From NCBI GenBank assembly GCA_008692225.1, contig VICG01000016.1:1657501-1721500 (forward strand): a stretch of DNA of 64,000 nt, written 5' to 3'. Below are positions 20,957 to 34,800 of the stretch, piece by piece. Source of the stretch: Monilinia fructicola (taxonomy: Eukaryota > Ascomycota > Leotiomycetes > Helotiales > Sclerotiniaceae). Numbering within the stretch: the stretch's first letter is position 1; the number at the start of each line of letters is the position of its first letter. Both the position numbers and the translations under genes were made by a program. The notes beneath the pieces were generated by a model. The model was not told the origin of the DNA. It was given only the letters and a program-made list of their open reading frames with translations, and searched no databases.

Positions 20957-23900
20957 ATGGCAGCCAATGAAGCCGAAGGCTTCACCTCGATTGTTCGACG
21001 TGAAAGACCCGTGAGTGCAATTTCACGACCCGTAAGTGGACTTTCACGAGTACTTTCAACATCATCAGCATTTTCCGAGCGAAGAGCATCAAGACTCTAC
21101 GATGATTTTGACGAAGATAATAAAGATGAACCAATTAGCATGGCTGAAGATTGGGGACTCATGCCCGAGATTCAAGCCATGCGAGAACAAGGAGAGAAGG
21201 ATCAAGTCAAGAGAAGAGATCTCGGTGTGACGTGGAGAAACCTAACAGTGAAGGGAATCGGAGCAGATGCTGCTATCAATGAGAATGTTGGATCGCAATT
21301 CAATATTCCCAAGATCATCAAAGAGGGAAGAGCTAGTCCGCCGCTGAGGACTCTCGTCGATAGTTCCCATGGATGCGTTAAGCCGGGAGAGATGTTATTA
21401 GTTCTTGGAAGACCTGGAGCGGGATGCACGACCCTGCTCAAGATGCTGGCCAACAATCGAGCGGGATATGCTGAGGTTACGGGTGATGTTCACTTTGGAT
21501 CGTTGAATCATACCGAAGCTCATCAATACCGAGGACAAATCGTCATGAATACCGAAGATGAACTTTTTTTCCCTACACTCACGGTCGGACAAACAATCGA
21601 TTTCGCGACCAGAATGAAGGTTCCACACAACTTACCTTCAAATCAAAGTACTCCTCTTGAGTATCAGCAACGGAGTAGAGATTTCTTGCTGAAGAGTATG
21701 GGTATCTCTCATACGCATGAGACCAAAGTAGGAAATGAGTACGTGAGAGGTGTATCTGGGGGTGAAAGAAAACGTGTTTCTATCATTGAGACGCTTGCCA
21801 CCAGGGGAAGCGTGATGTGTTGGGATAATTCAACAAGAGGTCTGGATGCCAGTACGGCTTTGGAATATACGAAAGCTGTAAGGGCATTGACGGATATCTT
21901 TGGATTGGCTAGTATTGTCACCCTATATCAAGCGGGGAACGGTATCTATAACCTCTTCGACAAGGTTTTGGTTTTGGACGAGGGAAAGCAAATTTACTAC
22001 GGGCCGATGAAACAAGCTCGACCTTTTATGGAAGATTTGGGATTCATCTGTGATGATTCTGCAAACGTTGCTGATTTCTTGACTGGCGTTACGGTATATC
22101 TCCCTCCATATGATTACGCGCAACTTCCACACTGATCACCACTAATCACACCCTGATATAGGTACCAACCGAGCGAAAGATTCGAGATGGTTTCCACGAT
22201 CGGTTCCCCCGAACTGCCGACGAGATCCTCGCCGCGTATAACAACCACCCAATCAAATCCGAAATGGAAAAAGACTACGATTATCCCAACACGGCAGTAG
22301 CCAAGCAGCGAACCTCGGATTTCCGCGAATCCGTCCAGCACGAAAAGTATCCAAGATTGAGCAAGAAATCCCCCCTCACCACCAGCTTCACCACTCAAGT
22401 CAAAGCCTGCATCATTCGCCAATATCAAATCATCTGGGGAGACAAAGCTACCTTTATCATCAAACAGCTCTCCACCCTCGCACAAGCTCTCATCGCCGGC
22501 TCCCTCTTCTACAATGCTCCCAACAATTCCGCCGGTCTATTCGTCAAATCCGGTGCTCTTTTCCTATCCCTTCTCTTCAACGCCCTCCTCGCCATGTCCG
22601 AAGTCACCGACTCATTCTCCGGTCGTCCTGTTCTCGCTAAACATAAAGCATTTGCTCTGTATCACCCAGCCGCCTTTTGCATAGCTCAAATCGCCGCCGA
22701 TATCCCCGTTCTCTTTGTCCAGATATCGCATTTCTCACTCGTGATGTATTTCATGGTGGGATTGCGACAAGATGCCGGCGCTTTCTTCACGTATTGGGTC
22801 ATCATTTTCGCAACGACCATGTGTATGACGGCCCTCTTTCGAGCTGTCGGTGCGGGGTTTTCCACCTTTGATGCCGCGAGTAAGGTATCTGGTTTCTTGA
22901 TCAGTGCCTTGATTATGTATACAGGATACATGATTCAAAAACCTGATATGCATCCTTGGTTCGTTTGGATTTACTGGATCGATCCGTTGGCCTATGGCTT
23001 CTCAGCAGTCTTGGCAAACGAATTCAAAGGGCAAATCATTCCCTGCGTCGGAACGAATTTGGTTCCGAACGGACCTGGATATGCCGATCTGACATATCAA
23101 GCTTGTGCTGGCGTTGGCGGGGCTTTACCCGGAGCTGTCAGTGTCACCGGGGAACAATATCTCAATTCGCTCTCGTATTCTACGGATAACATCTGGAGAA
23201 ATTTCGGAATCCTTTGGGCTTGGTGGGTTTTGTTCGTCGGCCTTACAATCTACTGTACCAGCAACTGGAGTTCCTCTGCCGGAAAATCAGGATTTCTTTT
23301 GATCCCTCGGGAGAAAGCCCATCACAATGCATCCGTTTTGAAGGCGGCCAATGCAGGCGATGAAGAATCGGGAGCGGCCCAAGAAAAAACGCCAGCAAGA
23401 TGTTCATTCCGCATCTGAAGATACCAAGGTGGGCGATGAGAATGATGATCAACTAATGCGCAATACATCCGTGTTCACCTGGAAGAATCTGACCTACACC
23501 GTCAAGACTCCATCGGGTGATCGGGTTCTTCTCGACAATGTGCAAGGATGGGTCAAACCCGGTATGCTGGGCGCACTGATGGGATCATCAGGAGCGGGAA
23601 AGACGACACTTTTGGATGTGCTCGCGCAACGCAAAACCGACGGAACGATCAAAGGATCTATACTCGTCGATGGAAGACCCCTCTCTGTGTCTTTCCAGCG
23701 TTCGGCTGGTTATTGTGAGCAACTGGATGTACATGAACCATTTGCTACCGTACGCGAAGCATTGGAATTTTCCGCCCTCCTCAGACAATCAAGGACCATC
23801 CCCGAAGCCGAGAAACTGAAATATGTCGACACAATCATTGATCTCTTGGAAATGCACGATATCGAGAATACGTTAATTGGCACCACGGGAGCGGGATTGA

Positions 23901-25366
23901 GTATCGAGCAGAGGAAACGTTTGACGATTGGTGTGGAGCTCGTCTCCAAGCCATCCATTCTTATCTTCTTGGATGAACCGACTTCCGGTCTCGATGGACA
24001 AGCTGCCTTTAACACGGTACGATTCTTGAGAAAATTGGCAGATGTCGGTCAAGCTATTTTGGTCACCATCCATCAACCTTCCGCTCAACTCTTTGCCCAA
24101 TTCGATTCCCTGCTGTTGTTGGCTAAAGGAGGGAAAACCGTCTACTTTGGAGATATTGGTGAAAATTCCCAGACCATCAAGGAATATTTCGCTCGTTACG
24201 ATGCCCCCTGTCCTGAATCTTCCAACCCCGCTGAACACATGATTGACGTCGTATCCGGTTCTTTGAGCAAAGGCAAAGATTGGAACGAGGTCTGGCTCAA
24301 CTCTCCCGAGTACCAATACACAGTCACAGAACTCGATCGAATCATCAATACGGCGGCGGCGGCACCCCCAGGAACCTCCGACGATGGGTTTGAATTCGCC
24401 ATGCCGATGTGGCAACAGATCAAGCTCGTCACAAATCGCATGAACGTCTCCATCTACCGCAACACGGAGTACATCAACAATAAATTTGCGCTGCACATCG
24501 GCTCCGCACTCTTCAACGGCTTCAGTTTCTGGATGATCAAAGATTCGGTGGGGGGACTCCAACTGCGCCTCTTCACCATCTTCAACTTTATCTTCGTCGC
24601 CCCAGGCGTCATGGCACAATTGCAACCCCTCTTCCTCGAACGCAGAGACATCTACGAGGTGCGCGAGAAGAAATCCAAGATGTATTCCTGGTGGGCCTTT
24701 GCCACGGGAAACGTCGTCTCCGAACTCCCCTACCTCTGCATCTGCGCCGTCCTCTACTTCGTCTGTTGGTACTACACCGTTGGGTTCCCGTCCGATAGCA
24801 ACAAAGCCGGAGCCGTCCTCTTCGTCATGATCTGCTACGAATTCATCTACACGGGCATCGGACAGTTCGTCGCCGCGTACGCCCCCAACGTGGTATTTGC
24901 CTCGTTGGTCAACCCGCTCGTCATCGGCACCCTGGTCTCTTTCTGTGGCGTCCTGGTTCCCTACGCGCAAATCACCGCATTCTGGAGATACTGGATGTAC
25001 TACCTCAACCCCTTCAACTACCTCATGGGATCGCTCCTCGTCTTCACCACGTGGGACACGCCCGTCCGATGCCGAGAATCCGAATTTGCCATCTTCAACC
25101 CGGCAAGTGGGACGTGTGGCGAGTACCTATCTTCCTACCTCCAGGGCATGGGCGCCGCGGCAAACCTGACGAATCCAGATGCGACCAGCGGATGCAGGGT
25201 TTGCGAGTACAGGAGCGGGAAGGATTACCTGCAAAGTCTGAATCTACAGACGTACTCTTATGGGTGGAGAGATGCGGGCATCTGTGCATTGTTTGTTTTT
25301 AGTGGCTACGCGTTGGTGTTCTTGTTGATGAAGTTGAGAACGAAGAAGAGTAAGGGAGCTGAGTAG
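20957..25366 (+). CDS. atrB: AtrB-like PDR (ABC-G) multidrug transporter, A6 frameshift
   Basis: Full-size plasma-membrane efflux pump, (NBD-TMD)x2. It resembles AtrB pumps, which export fungicides and plant phenolics in related fungi. The start is ATG 20957 ([20 protein letters not shown]). Exon 1 is 20957..22093; a 68-bp intron (GTATAT...GATATAG, phase 0) precedes exon 2 from 22162. NBD1 has the PDR-type Walker A with Cys for Lys (GRPGAGCTT), signature [11 protein letters not shown] and degenerate Walker [14 protein letters not shown]2 has canonical GSSGAGKTT, signature [12 protein letters not shown] and [14 protein letters not shown]. Each NBD is followed by hydrophobic helices. At 23394-23399 an A6 run shifts the frame in the linker between halves. 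With five A the frame is continuous (1446 residues) and the linker runs into [15 protein letters not shown]. As written, the first half ends at 23418 and the second half opens at an ATG at 23351. Confidence 0.9.
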
Positions 25367-27083
25367 GGTGGCCCCGCGGAGGCGTGTCAACAATTTTCTA
25401 TTTATCTATCTATCTGTATTAATTCAATCAATGTTATCCATGGATACCTATATCATACAATGTCACATCATAATTACCACCACCCATCAAGCGATCCTTC
25501 TCCCTGGATAGAAAGAGAAAAAAATGCATTGCCCATATAATAATAAGTGAATGGATTGAAAGTAGATGACCATCTAGATTATACCATAGGTAGTTAGTTG
25601 TATGTCAGTTAGTTAGTTGGTTACTTAACTACTTAACTATCTACTTAACCATCTACATACCCACATACATACCTACATACATACCTACATAGATCAACAT
25701 ATACTATAACCAACCTACCATTAAAACTCGATTGGAAAGAATAATTAGATACAAACAAACATTCATCTCTTTTCTCCTTTTCCCTCCCTTATTGTACCAA
25801 ACACGTTCATGGTTGCCCATCCATCCATCCATCTATCCATCACCCCCCATCATATCCGTACCAGTCGTCTGCCACTCAATCAACCAACCCATAGTCAAAT
25901 GAAATTCCTCAAGTGCATACCGGGATCATTGCTAAAGAATTGCAGTACTATGCTTTACCCTCATGCAATGACCATCATTCACACTTATTCAGCCCAAACT
26001 CAGCTCACCTGGGCAGCTCAACCAACTTCACCATGACACTCACTCTTCATACCAAACATATAAAACAAAACATTGACTAAAAATTCTTTACAATACACTT
26101 TATATTTATGTTTAATTTAATTTTTGAATTTCTCAATTGACGTTCCCGCCTGCAAATACGCCATCCCGTTTCACCACCCCAAATCCTAGCTTCACCAGCT
26201 TCACCAGCTTCATGTTACATATTTATCTTCATCTTTCGTTCCGAGCTCGCCAAGTAGCAAACCCTAGGTCCTATCTATCAAGACTCCATTGGCTAGATAA
26301 ATATTGAGAGATCGATCACTTATGCCATCCTCGTCATTGGACTGGATTTCTCGATCGGTCTACCAATATAATATCTATTTTCTTTGATTTAATATTCTTC
26401 TCTCCGAGAAATGGCTTCTCATCTTTCCACATACCCTCGAATAAAATGGATGATGTAGTCCAACTTATCCTAATCTCCTAAACTTCTCTTCAGACCATCC
26501 GTTCATCAGATTGCCCAAAAAACCCTTCCGTCCCACCCACTCATGACTCATGCATCCGTCGTAGAAGAAGAGGGGAAAAAAAGCCATTCAATCGCTACAT
26601 TGTCTGCGCAAACGCTTTGCATCGCAAGCAAGAACTAAAAAGAAATAAATACCGCCGAAGAATCTTCACTCGCATATTCCTTTTATGAACATGAACGGTA
26701 TGTTGTATACATGAACATAAAATTGGTTTCTGTCCCAAAATGATTTTGGTCTCCGGGGCAAAATCATTGGTCTTGACCAATTTGAATGATGACTGTGAAA
26801 GCTAGAAAGTGGTTGATCGTTCGTAGAGTCGAGAAAACGTAAAAAAAAAAGAACTTGATTGTAATAGATAACGCCGTAAAAACTTTTGCAATCAATAAAA
26901 ACGAGTGCTCCGCATCCAGATTGATCAAGAAATAGAAGCAACCAAAATTGATACAACCCCTAATCTGGAGGAATGTTAAACACGTAGCGAAATCCAGTGG
27001 CTAGTTGGATGTTTTGCTTTTAAATATGTGCAATTATCTCTGCTACTAAGATTAGTATTCTATCAACTTAACGTGGAAAACGT
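25367..27083. other. Intergenic, simple repeats
   Basis: 3' flanks of two convergent genes. Contains short ATCT (25395), TTAG/TTAC (25590-25650), ACATACCT (25660-25690) and ATCC (25818-25840) repeats. No gene is recognised; the frames on either strand are short and low-complexity. Confidence 0.45.
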
Positions 27084-30000
27084 TTAACTTACTCTTCCAC
27101 GGCGATTGTTAACCTGTTCCTGTTGCATATATGACACGTTTTGCATGCCACTAGCAGGCAAACCGTTGTAACCATATCCTCCCATACCCATACCCATATT
27201 ATTGAAACCAGGAGGTCCGAATGAGCTTTGTCCTGCCATTGGGCTAGGGCTCATTTGTTGAGATGGTGGTTGGATGGGACTAGCATTTTGCATTCCTCGA
27301 TATTGATCCGCCATTTGTGGACTAGCGAAACCCCCGAATCCTGATTGCATGGTAGGATAAAAGCTGTTCAGTGGTGGTGTACCTCTGGCCATGTTTTGGT
27401 ATTGCAATTGTTGCATGTTCATTGGTTGCATCATTGGTGTAGATTGTGGGAACATCGAACTTGGAAGGGCGTATTGTTGGTAAGGTGTGACGTTAGAATC
27501 CATGCTGTCAGTTCGTTGCATACCAATACCCATGTCATATGCGTTTTGTTGCATCTGTGGATTTTGCTGCATTTGAGGATAGTATTGATTGGCACCATAT
27601 TGTGATTGAGGAATGTGCTGCCCATTGACTTGACTTTGTTGTGATCCAGGTCGAGCGCGATCAGTCAATTGCTGTTGACTATGCTCTCTGCTTGGCCCGG
27701 CACTACCGTTACGAGTTGACAATCCAACTTCATCCATCAAACGTTTATAGCCCTGTGCTGGTTGTGCCTTGAGACGAATGAGAACATTTCGAACATTTTC
27801 AACCACCTTGCTTCGAATAGATTCGTCAAAGAATGGAGTAGTAAGTACTTTAAAGATCAAGGTAGCACCGCAGGCTTGGTCAGATAAAATGGCCTCAAGA
27901 GTTTCATCATCTTGAGAAAAGAACAGCGCTTGAAAGATTTGGTCGCGAGCATCAGACTCTAATTTTTGATTGATAACTTTGAGTACGGTGAGGTATGCTA
28001 CCTTGTGTTTGCAAAGGTGGACGAGATTCGGGACAAGTTGAGGCGCAAGAACAGATCGACGTTGTGGGAATGTACAAGTATCCAAAAACCAAGTCAAAAG
28101 TAGAGCACCGTTCGCATTGGTGGCCAATTGAACGCTGTGTAAGGCAATGGCAGCTGCTAACATTCGTTGTTGATCCTTAGTGGAATGATGACTTTCAAGG
28201 CAAGCTCTCATAGCCCTGGCACCGTATCGTCCTTCAGAAATAGGCTTCATTTTGCTAAGCATAGCCTCAAATATAAAATCGTTAAAGGGTGAACCGAACT
28301 TCAAGCAGCATTGCAAAACATAATTTCCGTACTGATCAAGGAACAAAGGAACAGTATATGGCGCGAGATTCTGAACTATCAGGGTCATCTGTTTAGGAGT
28401 CTTGCATACGTCAATGATCTTTTGTGCAGCCCAAGTACCATTCTTATGCACGCCAATCTCTGCCATGTGAGGAGCAATTCGCTCAAGCATAAGGTCTCTG
28501 GTATCATCAGAACAATGTTCGAATAATTTTTGGACCACGGTATTTCCAAGATAGTCGGACGATAATTCCGCAACTTCTTCAAGCATTTCCATAGCAATGG
28601 CTTCAATCTCAGCTGGTGACCAACTTTGGTTGTCAATTCGTTTTCTAATATCTCGGAGCTTAGGAGCGTCGTGAACTCTGTTGTGACTTGGTTCTGGAAT
28701 GGCTGGGATCTCAGATTGCCATTTATCATATGAGATGGATGCTTGTAGGCTTTGACCAATCTTGATCTTATCATCCGCGGTAGCTCCGAACTCAGAAACA
28801 ATGTTCAAAATATCATTCTTGATATCTCGTAGTCTTGGCGAAGGAGGTTCAGTAGTTCCGGGTCTTGAGATGACTCCAGGAACTCCATTGGCGTCAACCG
28901 CATTTGCAGTCGAATCCAAACCCTTCGAGAATGGATCTGGGCTAGGTGAAGGGAATGCTCCGTCCGGACCTGGGGTGGTTGCTGGAGACACAGGTTTGGC
29001 AAAGTTGATTCTGACTGGTCCTGCTCCTGGAAAAATTTCCTTTCCATGCATCATAGCCTTTGCTGAGATGGCACTTTCAATGCGCTCAAAGTTAACAAAT
29101 CCGCAATTCTTGTGAGTAAGAACTCTTGCAGATTGAACTGGACCATGCGATTTGAACATTTCTGTAAGGGTAGAGGTTGTGGTTGATGATGGAATGCTTC
29201 CTAGCCAGAGAGCACTAGTCGGTCCTTCCAAATTGTCATTGGGAGAGAGATGATCATTTCCACTGTTCGATCGTCCTAAACTCATAGCAGCAACAGCTTC
29301 TGGAAGACCTGCAAATTCTTCTGCCTCTCTCAACTCCGAGGCTGTAATTGTATTACCAAGACGAGAAGCTGCAGGATAGTAGTCACGAAGCAATCGTGAT
29401 GTATTTGGTGAATCAAGAACGCCAGCAGTTCTGGCTCTTGGTCTACTTGCAGATGCTTGACTGGCATATTGCTGAACTTGCTGAACTGCAAGATTGTGCT
29501 GTTGAATCGCAGCATTGGTTGCGGCCATTTGCATTTGTAATTGAGCTTGCTGGTGTTCGTATGGTGTCATGGTCCCAGATCCAAATTCATCGTCCTCCTC
29601 ATCTTCGGCATACTTCTCCTTTGCATTGACAGAGTATGAGCGGAAACGATTTGATTGTCTATTTGCATCAACGAAATTGGCTATTAATGGATTTACTAAT
29701 TGTGCTCGAGGAGGTTGTGGAGTTTCCGCCAGACCCAGATAATCAAGAGTTCTGATTTCGTTATCATTGTTTCCTTCTCTCGAGAACGAAGATTGTGCGG
29801 GCGAATCTGGGCCATTGGAAGACTGGCTAGCAATACTCTGCAATGTCGAGGTCCGATCACGGCCCGAGGGCAGTCCCCAACTCGAAGTGAAAAGCGAGTG
29901 GCCAAATGGAGAACTTCTGTATTGAGAGTTTTGAGGAGTCGAACCAGAACGTAAACGATTCAAAAGACCTGTGCTAGTTGATGGATCACTCATGTCCCCG

Positions 30001-30624
30001 AGATTTGGCGATGGGGATTTGAATGGGCTTTGTGATGGAGTTGGTCTCGATGTCTTCGCCAAACTAGCCAAACTTGGGACTGGATTCGAAATTCCTCCAG
30101 GTGGAAATCGAGATGGGACTGTACCAGCACGAGCTCGTCGTGCGGGTGTGGTTTCGGTCGTTGGCAATTGAGCAAAATCGGGAAAACCATCCGTGGGGGA
30201 CTCCAGTATAGTTTCTCGAAGTGGGGTAGAATTGCCACTTGTTGGTGGTCCCCATGGATTGCTATTCACGAATCCTTCTTGTGCTTGAATCTCTCGCGCT
30301 CTGTCGAAGACGGCGTTAGTAATTGACCAATGGCAAGAGATGGATGGATGAATCTTACCTCTTTGCATAGATTCTATTTACATTGCTAACACTTGACCCG
30401 GTACCTAGTTCATGCGATGGAGAACCAGCTCCCGACCGCGTGTTACTAGCCATTTTGCCTGTCGAGTTCAATGACGATATACCAAATGGCGATCTCAAGG
30501 GGGCGCCGCCTATACTAGCTTCCGTGGGAGACGTATTGGTGGTTGAAGAACCCGAACGAGGGAACCCAACGGCTGGCTGGGGTAAATGACCAAGATTGAG
30601 ATGCTCCGATCTCTTATTTGACAT
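27084..30624 (-). CDS. RRM plus Pumilio-repeat protein (Jsn1/Puf1-2 type)
   Basis: RNA-binding regulator of mRNA stability or localisation; the RRM+PUF architecture is that of yeast Jsn1/Puf2. Exon 1 is 30624..30359 and exon 2 is 30300..27084. The 58-bp intron has GTAAGA, branch ATTACTAAC and acceptor TCGACAG, phase 2. The protein is 1160 residues. The N-terminal 440 residues are Ser/Pro/Gln-rich. The RRM (about 450-525) has RNP-like SALWLGSIPS and NCGFVNFERIESA. Pumilio repeats span about 655-945 (GNTVVQKLFEHC, NGTWAAQKII, YGNYVLQCCLKF, YGARAMRACLE, GATLIFKVL). The C-terminal about 200 residues are Gln/Met/Asn/Tyr-rich and prion-like. The gene has no frame lesion over 3.2 kb. The end is slightly uncertain: the last codons AGA-GTAAGT could be a donor, with a branch ATACTAATC and TTAG-TAG 50 bp on, which would only trim the final residues. 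Confidence 0.92.
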
Positions 30625-31380
30625 TATAGATTATCCCGTCTGCAAAAAAATTTCTCTCGATTATGATACGATAGATGACAGATTTTGTATAATTCCGATT
30701 GTATTTATCTCTCCTTTTGGTGTCTGTTCTGATAATTTTGACGCTAATCTTCGCACCAAAACCAAAATAACTGGATTTGACCTCCGATAGTGGAATCGGC
30801 AGATGATTTTATTGATGAAATCGAGAACTGTAGCTTGTATGACTGCCTGGAAAGATTTTGATGATTCGTAAGGACTGTGTTTGGCAGGGCCGAAAGAGTT
30901 GTCAAAATTCCTTTGGTAGAAGAGATGAATGGGAGGGGGAGGTCTATTAAAAAGGCGAACTCTTTCAATGAGTCAAATCAATGACTGGTTTTTTTTTTTC
31001 GCAAGAGAGGAAACTTTTGAGATTGAATACGTCGATTGAATTGAATTGAATTGGATTGAATGAAGGAAGGATTGATGATCCGATGGAGGTTCGGTCGGTC
31101 CTGTGAAGCACAAAAAGTCTTTTCTTCTCCTTCTTCTTCTTCTTCTTCTTCTGAATTTGAAATTGAATTTGAATTTGAATTTGAATTCGAATCTGAATCT
31201 GAACCAAGGTTCTTTCTTTCTTTCTTTCGTTCGTTCGTTCGTTGGCTCTTTCGTTCTTTCGTTCTTTTCGTTCTTTCTCTCTTTAACAGTGAAGGAAGGA
31301 AAGGTAGGATGTTGAGACTTTTGGTGATTGTGCTTGTATTAAAGCTTGGAAGGATTTCGTGAAATGACGGGGGGGGCAAC
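30625..31380. repeat. Leader region with stacked microsatellites
   Basis: Upstream of the PUF gene. TTC repeats occupy 31125-31152, TTTGAA hexamers about 31156-31190, and TTTC/GTTC/TTCG tetramers about 31209-31280. TTGAATTGAATTGGATTGAA occurs at 31036-31060. On the minus strand these are purine-rich. Frames across them are repeat artefacts. Confidence 0.6.
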
Positions 31381-31830
31381 TGAACTGAGGAGAAAAAGGG
31401 TTTCGTGTGAAAGGAAGACTCTATCTTGATGAAATTCGATGAAATTTAATAATAAGAGTTCCGTTTCAATATACAAACCTTCATTAATACAAAAGAAGAG
31501 ATGCTAACATGAAATATGAAATGATAGATGATGCATGAAAAGAGGGAGGGGAGGGGAGTGATGCGTGTTTAAGTGAAGATGAAGTGAAGATTTGTGTTTG
31601 AGAATGGATGGATGGATGGATGGATGGATGTGGAGGAAGGATGAAAGGATGAAAGAGAGATACTGATTAGCTGGAGGTAGAGCAGACTCAGCAGAGAGAT
31701 ACAGTCCACGGTACTAGTAGTACTCCCCGGCCGTAGATATCATGGATCGATTGATTGTTGGGATGGACCGAGTGTCTACGGGTCCTTGAGGATAATAATG
31801 ATGATAATGAGGATAATGAGGATAATGATG

Positions 31831-31862
<32 letters not shown>

Positions 31863-34800
31863 AGTAATAATAGTAATAAATGCAATTCGCTTATATTAAT
31901 ATCATTAGTGCGATGTGCTGAAACCGGCTTGGGTTATGAATTGATGGAGCTGGACATGAAATGAAGGGAATGGTTTGATGGATGGTGGATGGTGCGCAGG
32001 TAAGGTTAGATGGAAGTGTAATCACAATCCCGGATACTCTTTGCGCAGTTTGGCTAGAGATATATGAGATGTGATCTGTTACCAATACCAAACAACAGTC
32101 TTCAAACCAAGCTTGGGACAAGAGGAGAGATGTACGGAGTAGTAGAGGGATGGGGGGATGGAGAGATCATGGAGAGGTAGGTAACCTTGGAAGGGGTAAG
32201 TAGATGACCTCGGGATGGTAAGTGATACTCGAGGAGGTGATGAAGAGTAAGAAAGATATACTTAGGTAGGTATTGTATTAGAAAAACGTGTGAGAGATAC
32301 AAGAGTTATAGTGATAGTTGCAGACGGTGAAGTATAGGAAATGAAAGTAGATGATATATATATGTATATACTCGAGTATATATATGTATATTTACATATA
32401 TGTATATGGATACTCGAGTATGTATATTTACATATATCCATGGATGTATACACTCGAGTATATATATCTATATCTATATATAACCGGTTACATTTATATA
32501 ATTCTCTCTACTGTATACACCTTGATATATTATCTATATATACCTAAATAACCTTGAAAGGTTATATCTATCCATGGTTTTACTAAATTGAAAACAACTC
32601 CAGCTATGGATATCAACAATAATGAAGTAGGTAGATATTAGATGAGGCCTGTTTTAAGTGAGCGAGGGAGTAAGTAGAGAACTTTAGGAGTTAACGAGTG
32701 TATATATTCAATTAGATGAGAGTGATATGGATATATATATATCTACATATATCTATAGATCAAACCGATTGAGAATTTACTACTATATATATCTATATAT
32801 ATACATCTCTCTCTCTCCAGGCTACATATACATCTTCAAAACCATCCAAGGAGAAAGAATACCAATTATGAGTTAAATCGAATTAAATTCTAAAGAGCTT
32901 GATATAACTGAGATGATCATTCTAGATTCTCTTATTCTGTTCAAGTTAAATAATAAACAGGAAGAAGTATTTTAAGAAGGTTTAACCATCTATTTAGGTC
33001 TATTATGTATGTTATATTGTTATATTCAATGAATGAACTACTTCTATGATCTAATACTCCGTAGGTACTTACCTACCAAAACTATTTCTCCGCTCCATAC
33101 ACAGGATTTATTTTTGGATATCCATCTTACTCCGACGTCAAGTATTATGAGGCCGCTTCAACAGGTGTCTATATATCTATGGGAAAAGTGAGGCATGATA
33201 CTCGAGTAGCAAATAAGTTCTTGCTTGTTCAATCTATAGAATTAGATACCGACTAGGTCGGTAGGTAGGTAGTAGGTCAACCTTACAGTAGTACTTGTAG
33301 GTCAACCACAAATTAGCTAATTAGCTGTTTACATCATCAAAAGCGACCTCCTACCTAGTAGGTGGTACCACATACCTCCGGGCTGCCTACTGTCTTGCAC
33401 CTATTACTATTAATATACTAATGACGCTCCGCTGGCATTCCGGGGAGAGGAGGGGCGTATTGCCGTGGAGGCCGTGGAGGCACCTAGGTAGACCGTCCCT
33501 TCTGAAGAGAAAGGCAGGATAAAAATATCTCATATTCGTTCTAATCCCTCCCGCGCTCTGCTTCACACGCGCAATTGAGGTCGATCTGCGTATTCTCACC
33601 TACGGACGGTAATGAAAACGGCCGGTTTCCATGAGAGATCTCAAAACTCATCTTCTCTTCCAACATTTGGAGGGGGTTCACTTCCGTACATATATATACT
33701 TTGCAGGAGAGCTCTCACAATCGTCTGCATAAGTTTCTCAAAATAAAATCTCACCGCATATCAGGTACATACTCCGTACATACGCCGTACATACTGTACA
33801 TATATTTCCGAACATCCAAAACATTTACTCATGCAGCTGGTCAGACATGACTAACTATTCCAGGTTCTAATAATCACCATCTGACTGACGAACTACAGAT
33901 ACCATTAGACCTACCTAGGTGGCTATCAAGTTAGCTATTTGTCCCTGTATACTTGTACTTGTACAGTCAGTCGCTTCCAACAGTGTTTCTTGCTATTTAC
34001 TAATTACTCTGTACTTACAAACTATCCATCCTACGAGTTTCCTTGCAGGAATGAACAGACTTGGGACGATTAGTTCCATCTCCTTATCCAGTCAGCCTTG
34101 AGAATTGGGGTCCGTATCGAAAGGATTCAAGGTACAGAATCCATGGGTGCAGTGTCACCATTCGGTCATCCTGCATTCACACCAATGACTTCCATCCAAT
34201 GACTACTTCAAGTGTACATTGGTTGCATAGAGTACTAGGTAATTAGTAAGTACATTTACCTCTCCCGAGGTCCTCTCCAAATCTACCTGCTGATATTCAA
34301 ATACCGTATCTTCAAATGCTTTCTTCCCTCGCTTTGGCGATTGATTACACGGTACTTTAAAAGATAATGCATTGATTTTTGGCTTGTTTTATATGACGGT
34401 GGTACGTACACGCACGCACTCAATCAAAGCTAAAGAAAGAACTGAACTTCAATTTGGTTTCGTTGAATTTTACTGAATTAAGGAATTCGCAAACTATTCA
34501 CACACGAATTATTCTCAAGCTATTCACAAGTTCACTTGCCTCTTCTATATTTCTAACCGTCCCGAATATACCGCCGTACTCTTGCCCCTTCAAGATTGGT
34601 ACAGTAGTTGATTTCGATAATCTTTCTTCATTCTTGACTCCTCAATTCGTTCCATTATACATGTCGAACATCTTCTTTGATTGGTCGTTTCAAATTCGTG
34701 GCTGGTAAGGTTCGTCTTGATGATGCATGTCCTCTTGTTTCGGATTGATCTCATTTAGGTGATGGAATTATTCTGCAAACGTTAGCTTACACGCCAGGTC

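Noticed and set aside
23380..23420. Programmed ribosomal frameshift at A6 in the PDR pump
   Set aside because: No stimulatory structure evident and not known for this family; ten other similar insertions in the window argue for a common non-programmed cause.
23873..24970. 365-codon minus-strand frame opposite the PDR pump
   Set aside because: Antisense shadow of the conserved NBD2/TMD2 coding strand; no recognisable domain.
31060..31362. Ser/Glu/Phe-rich frames on both strands
   Set aside because: Encoded by stacked TTC, TTTGAA and TTTC microsatellites in the PUF leader.
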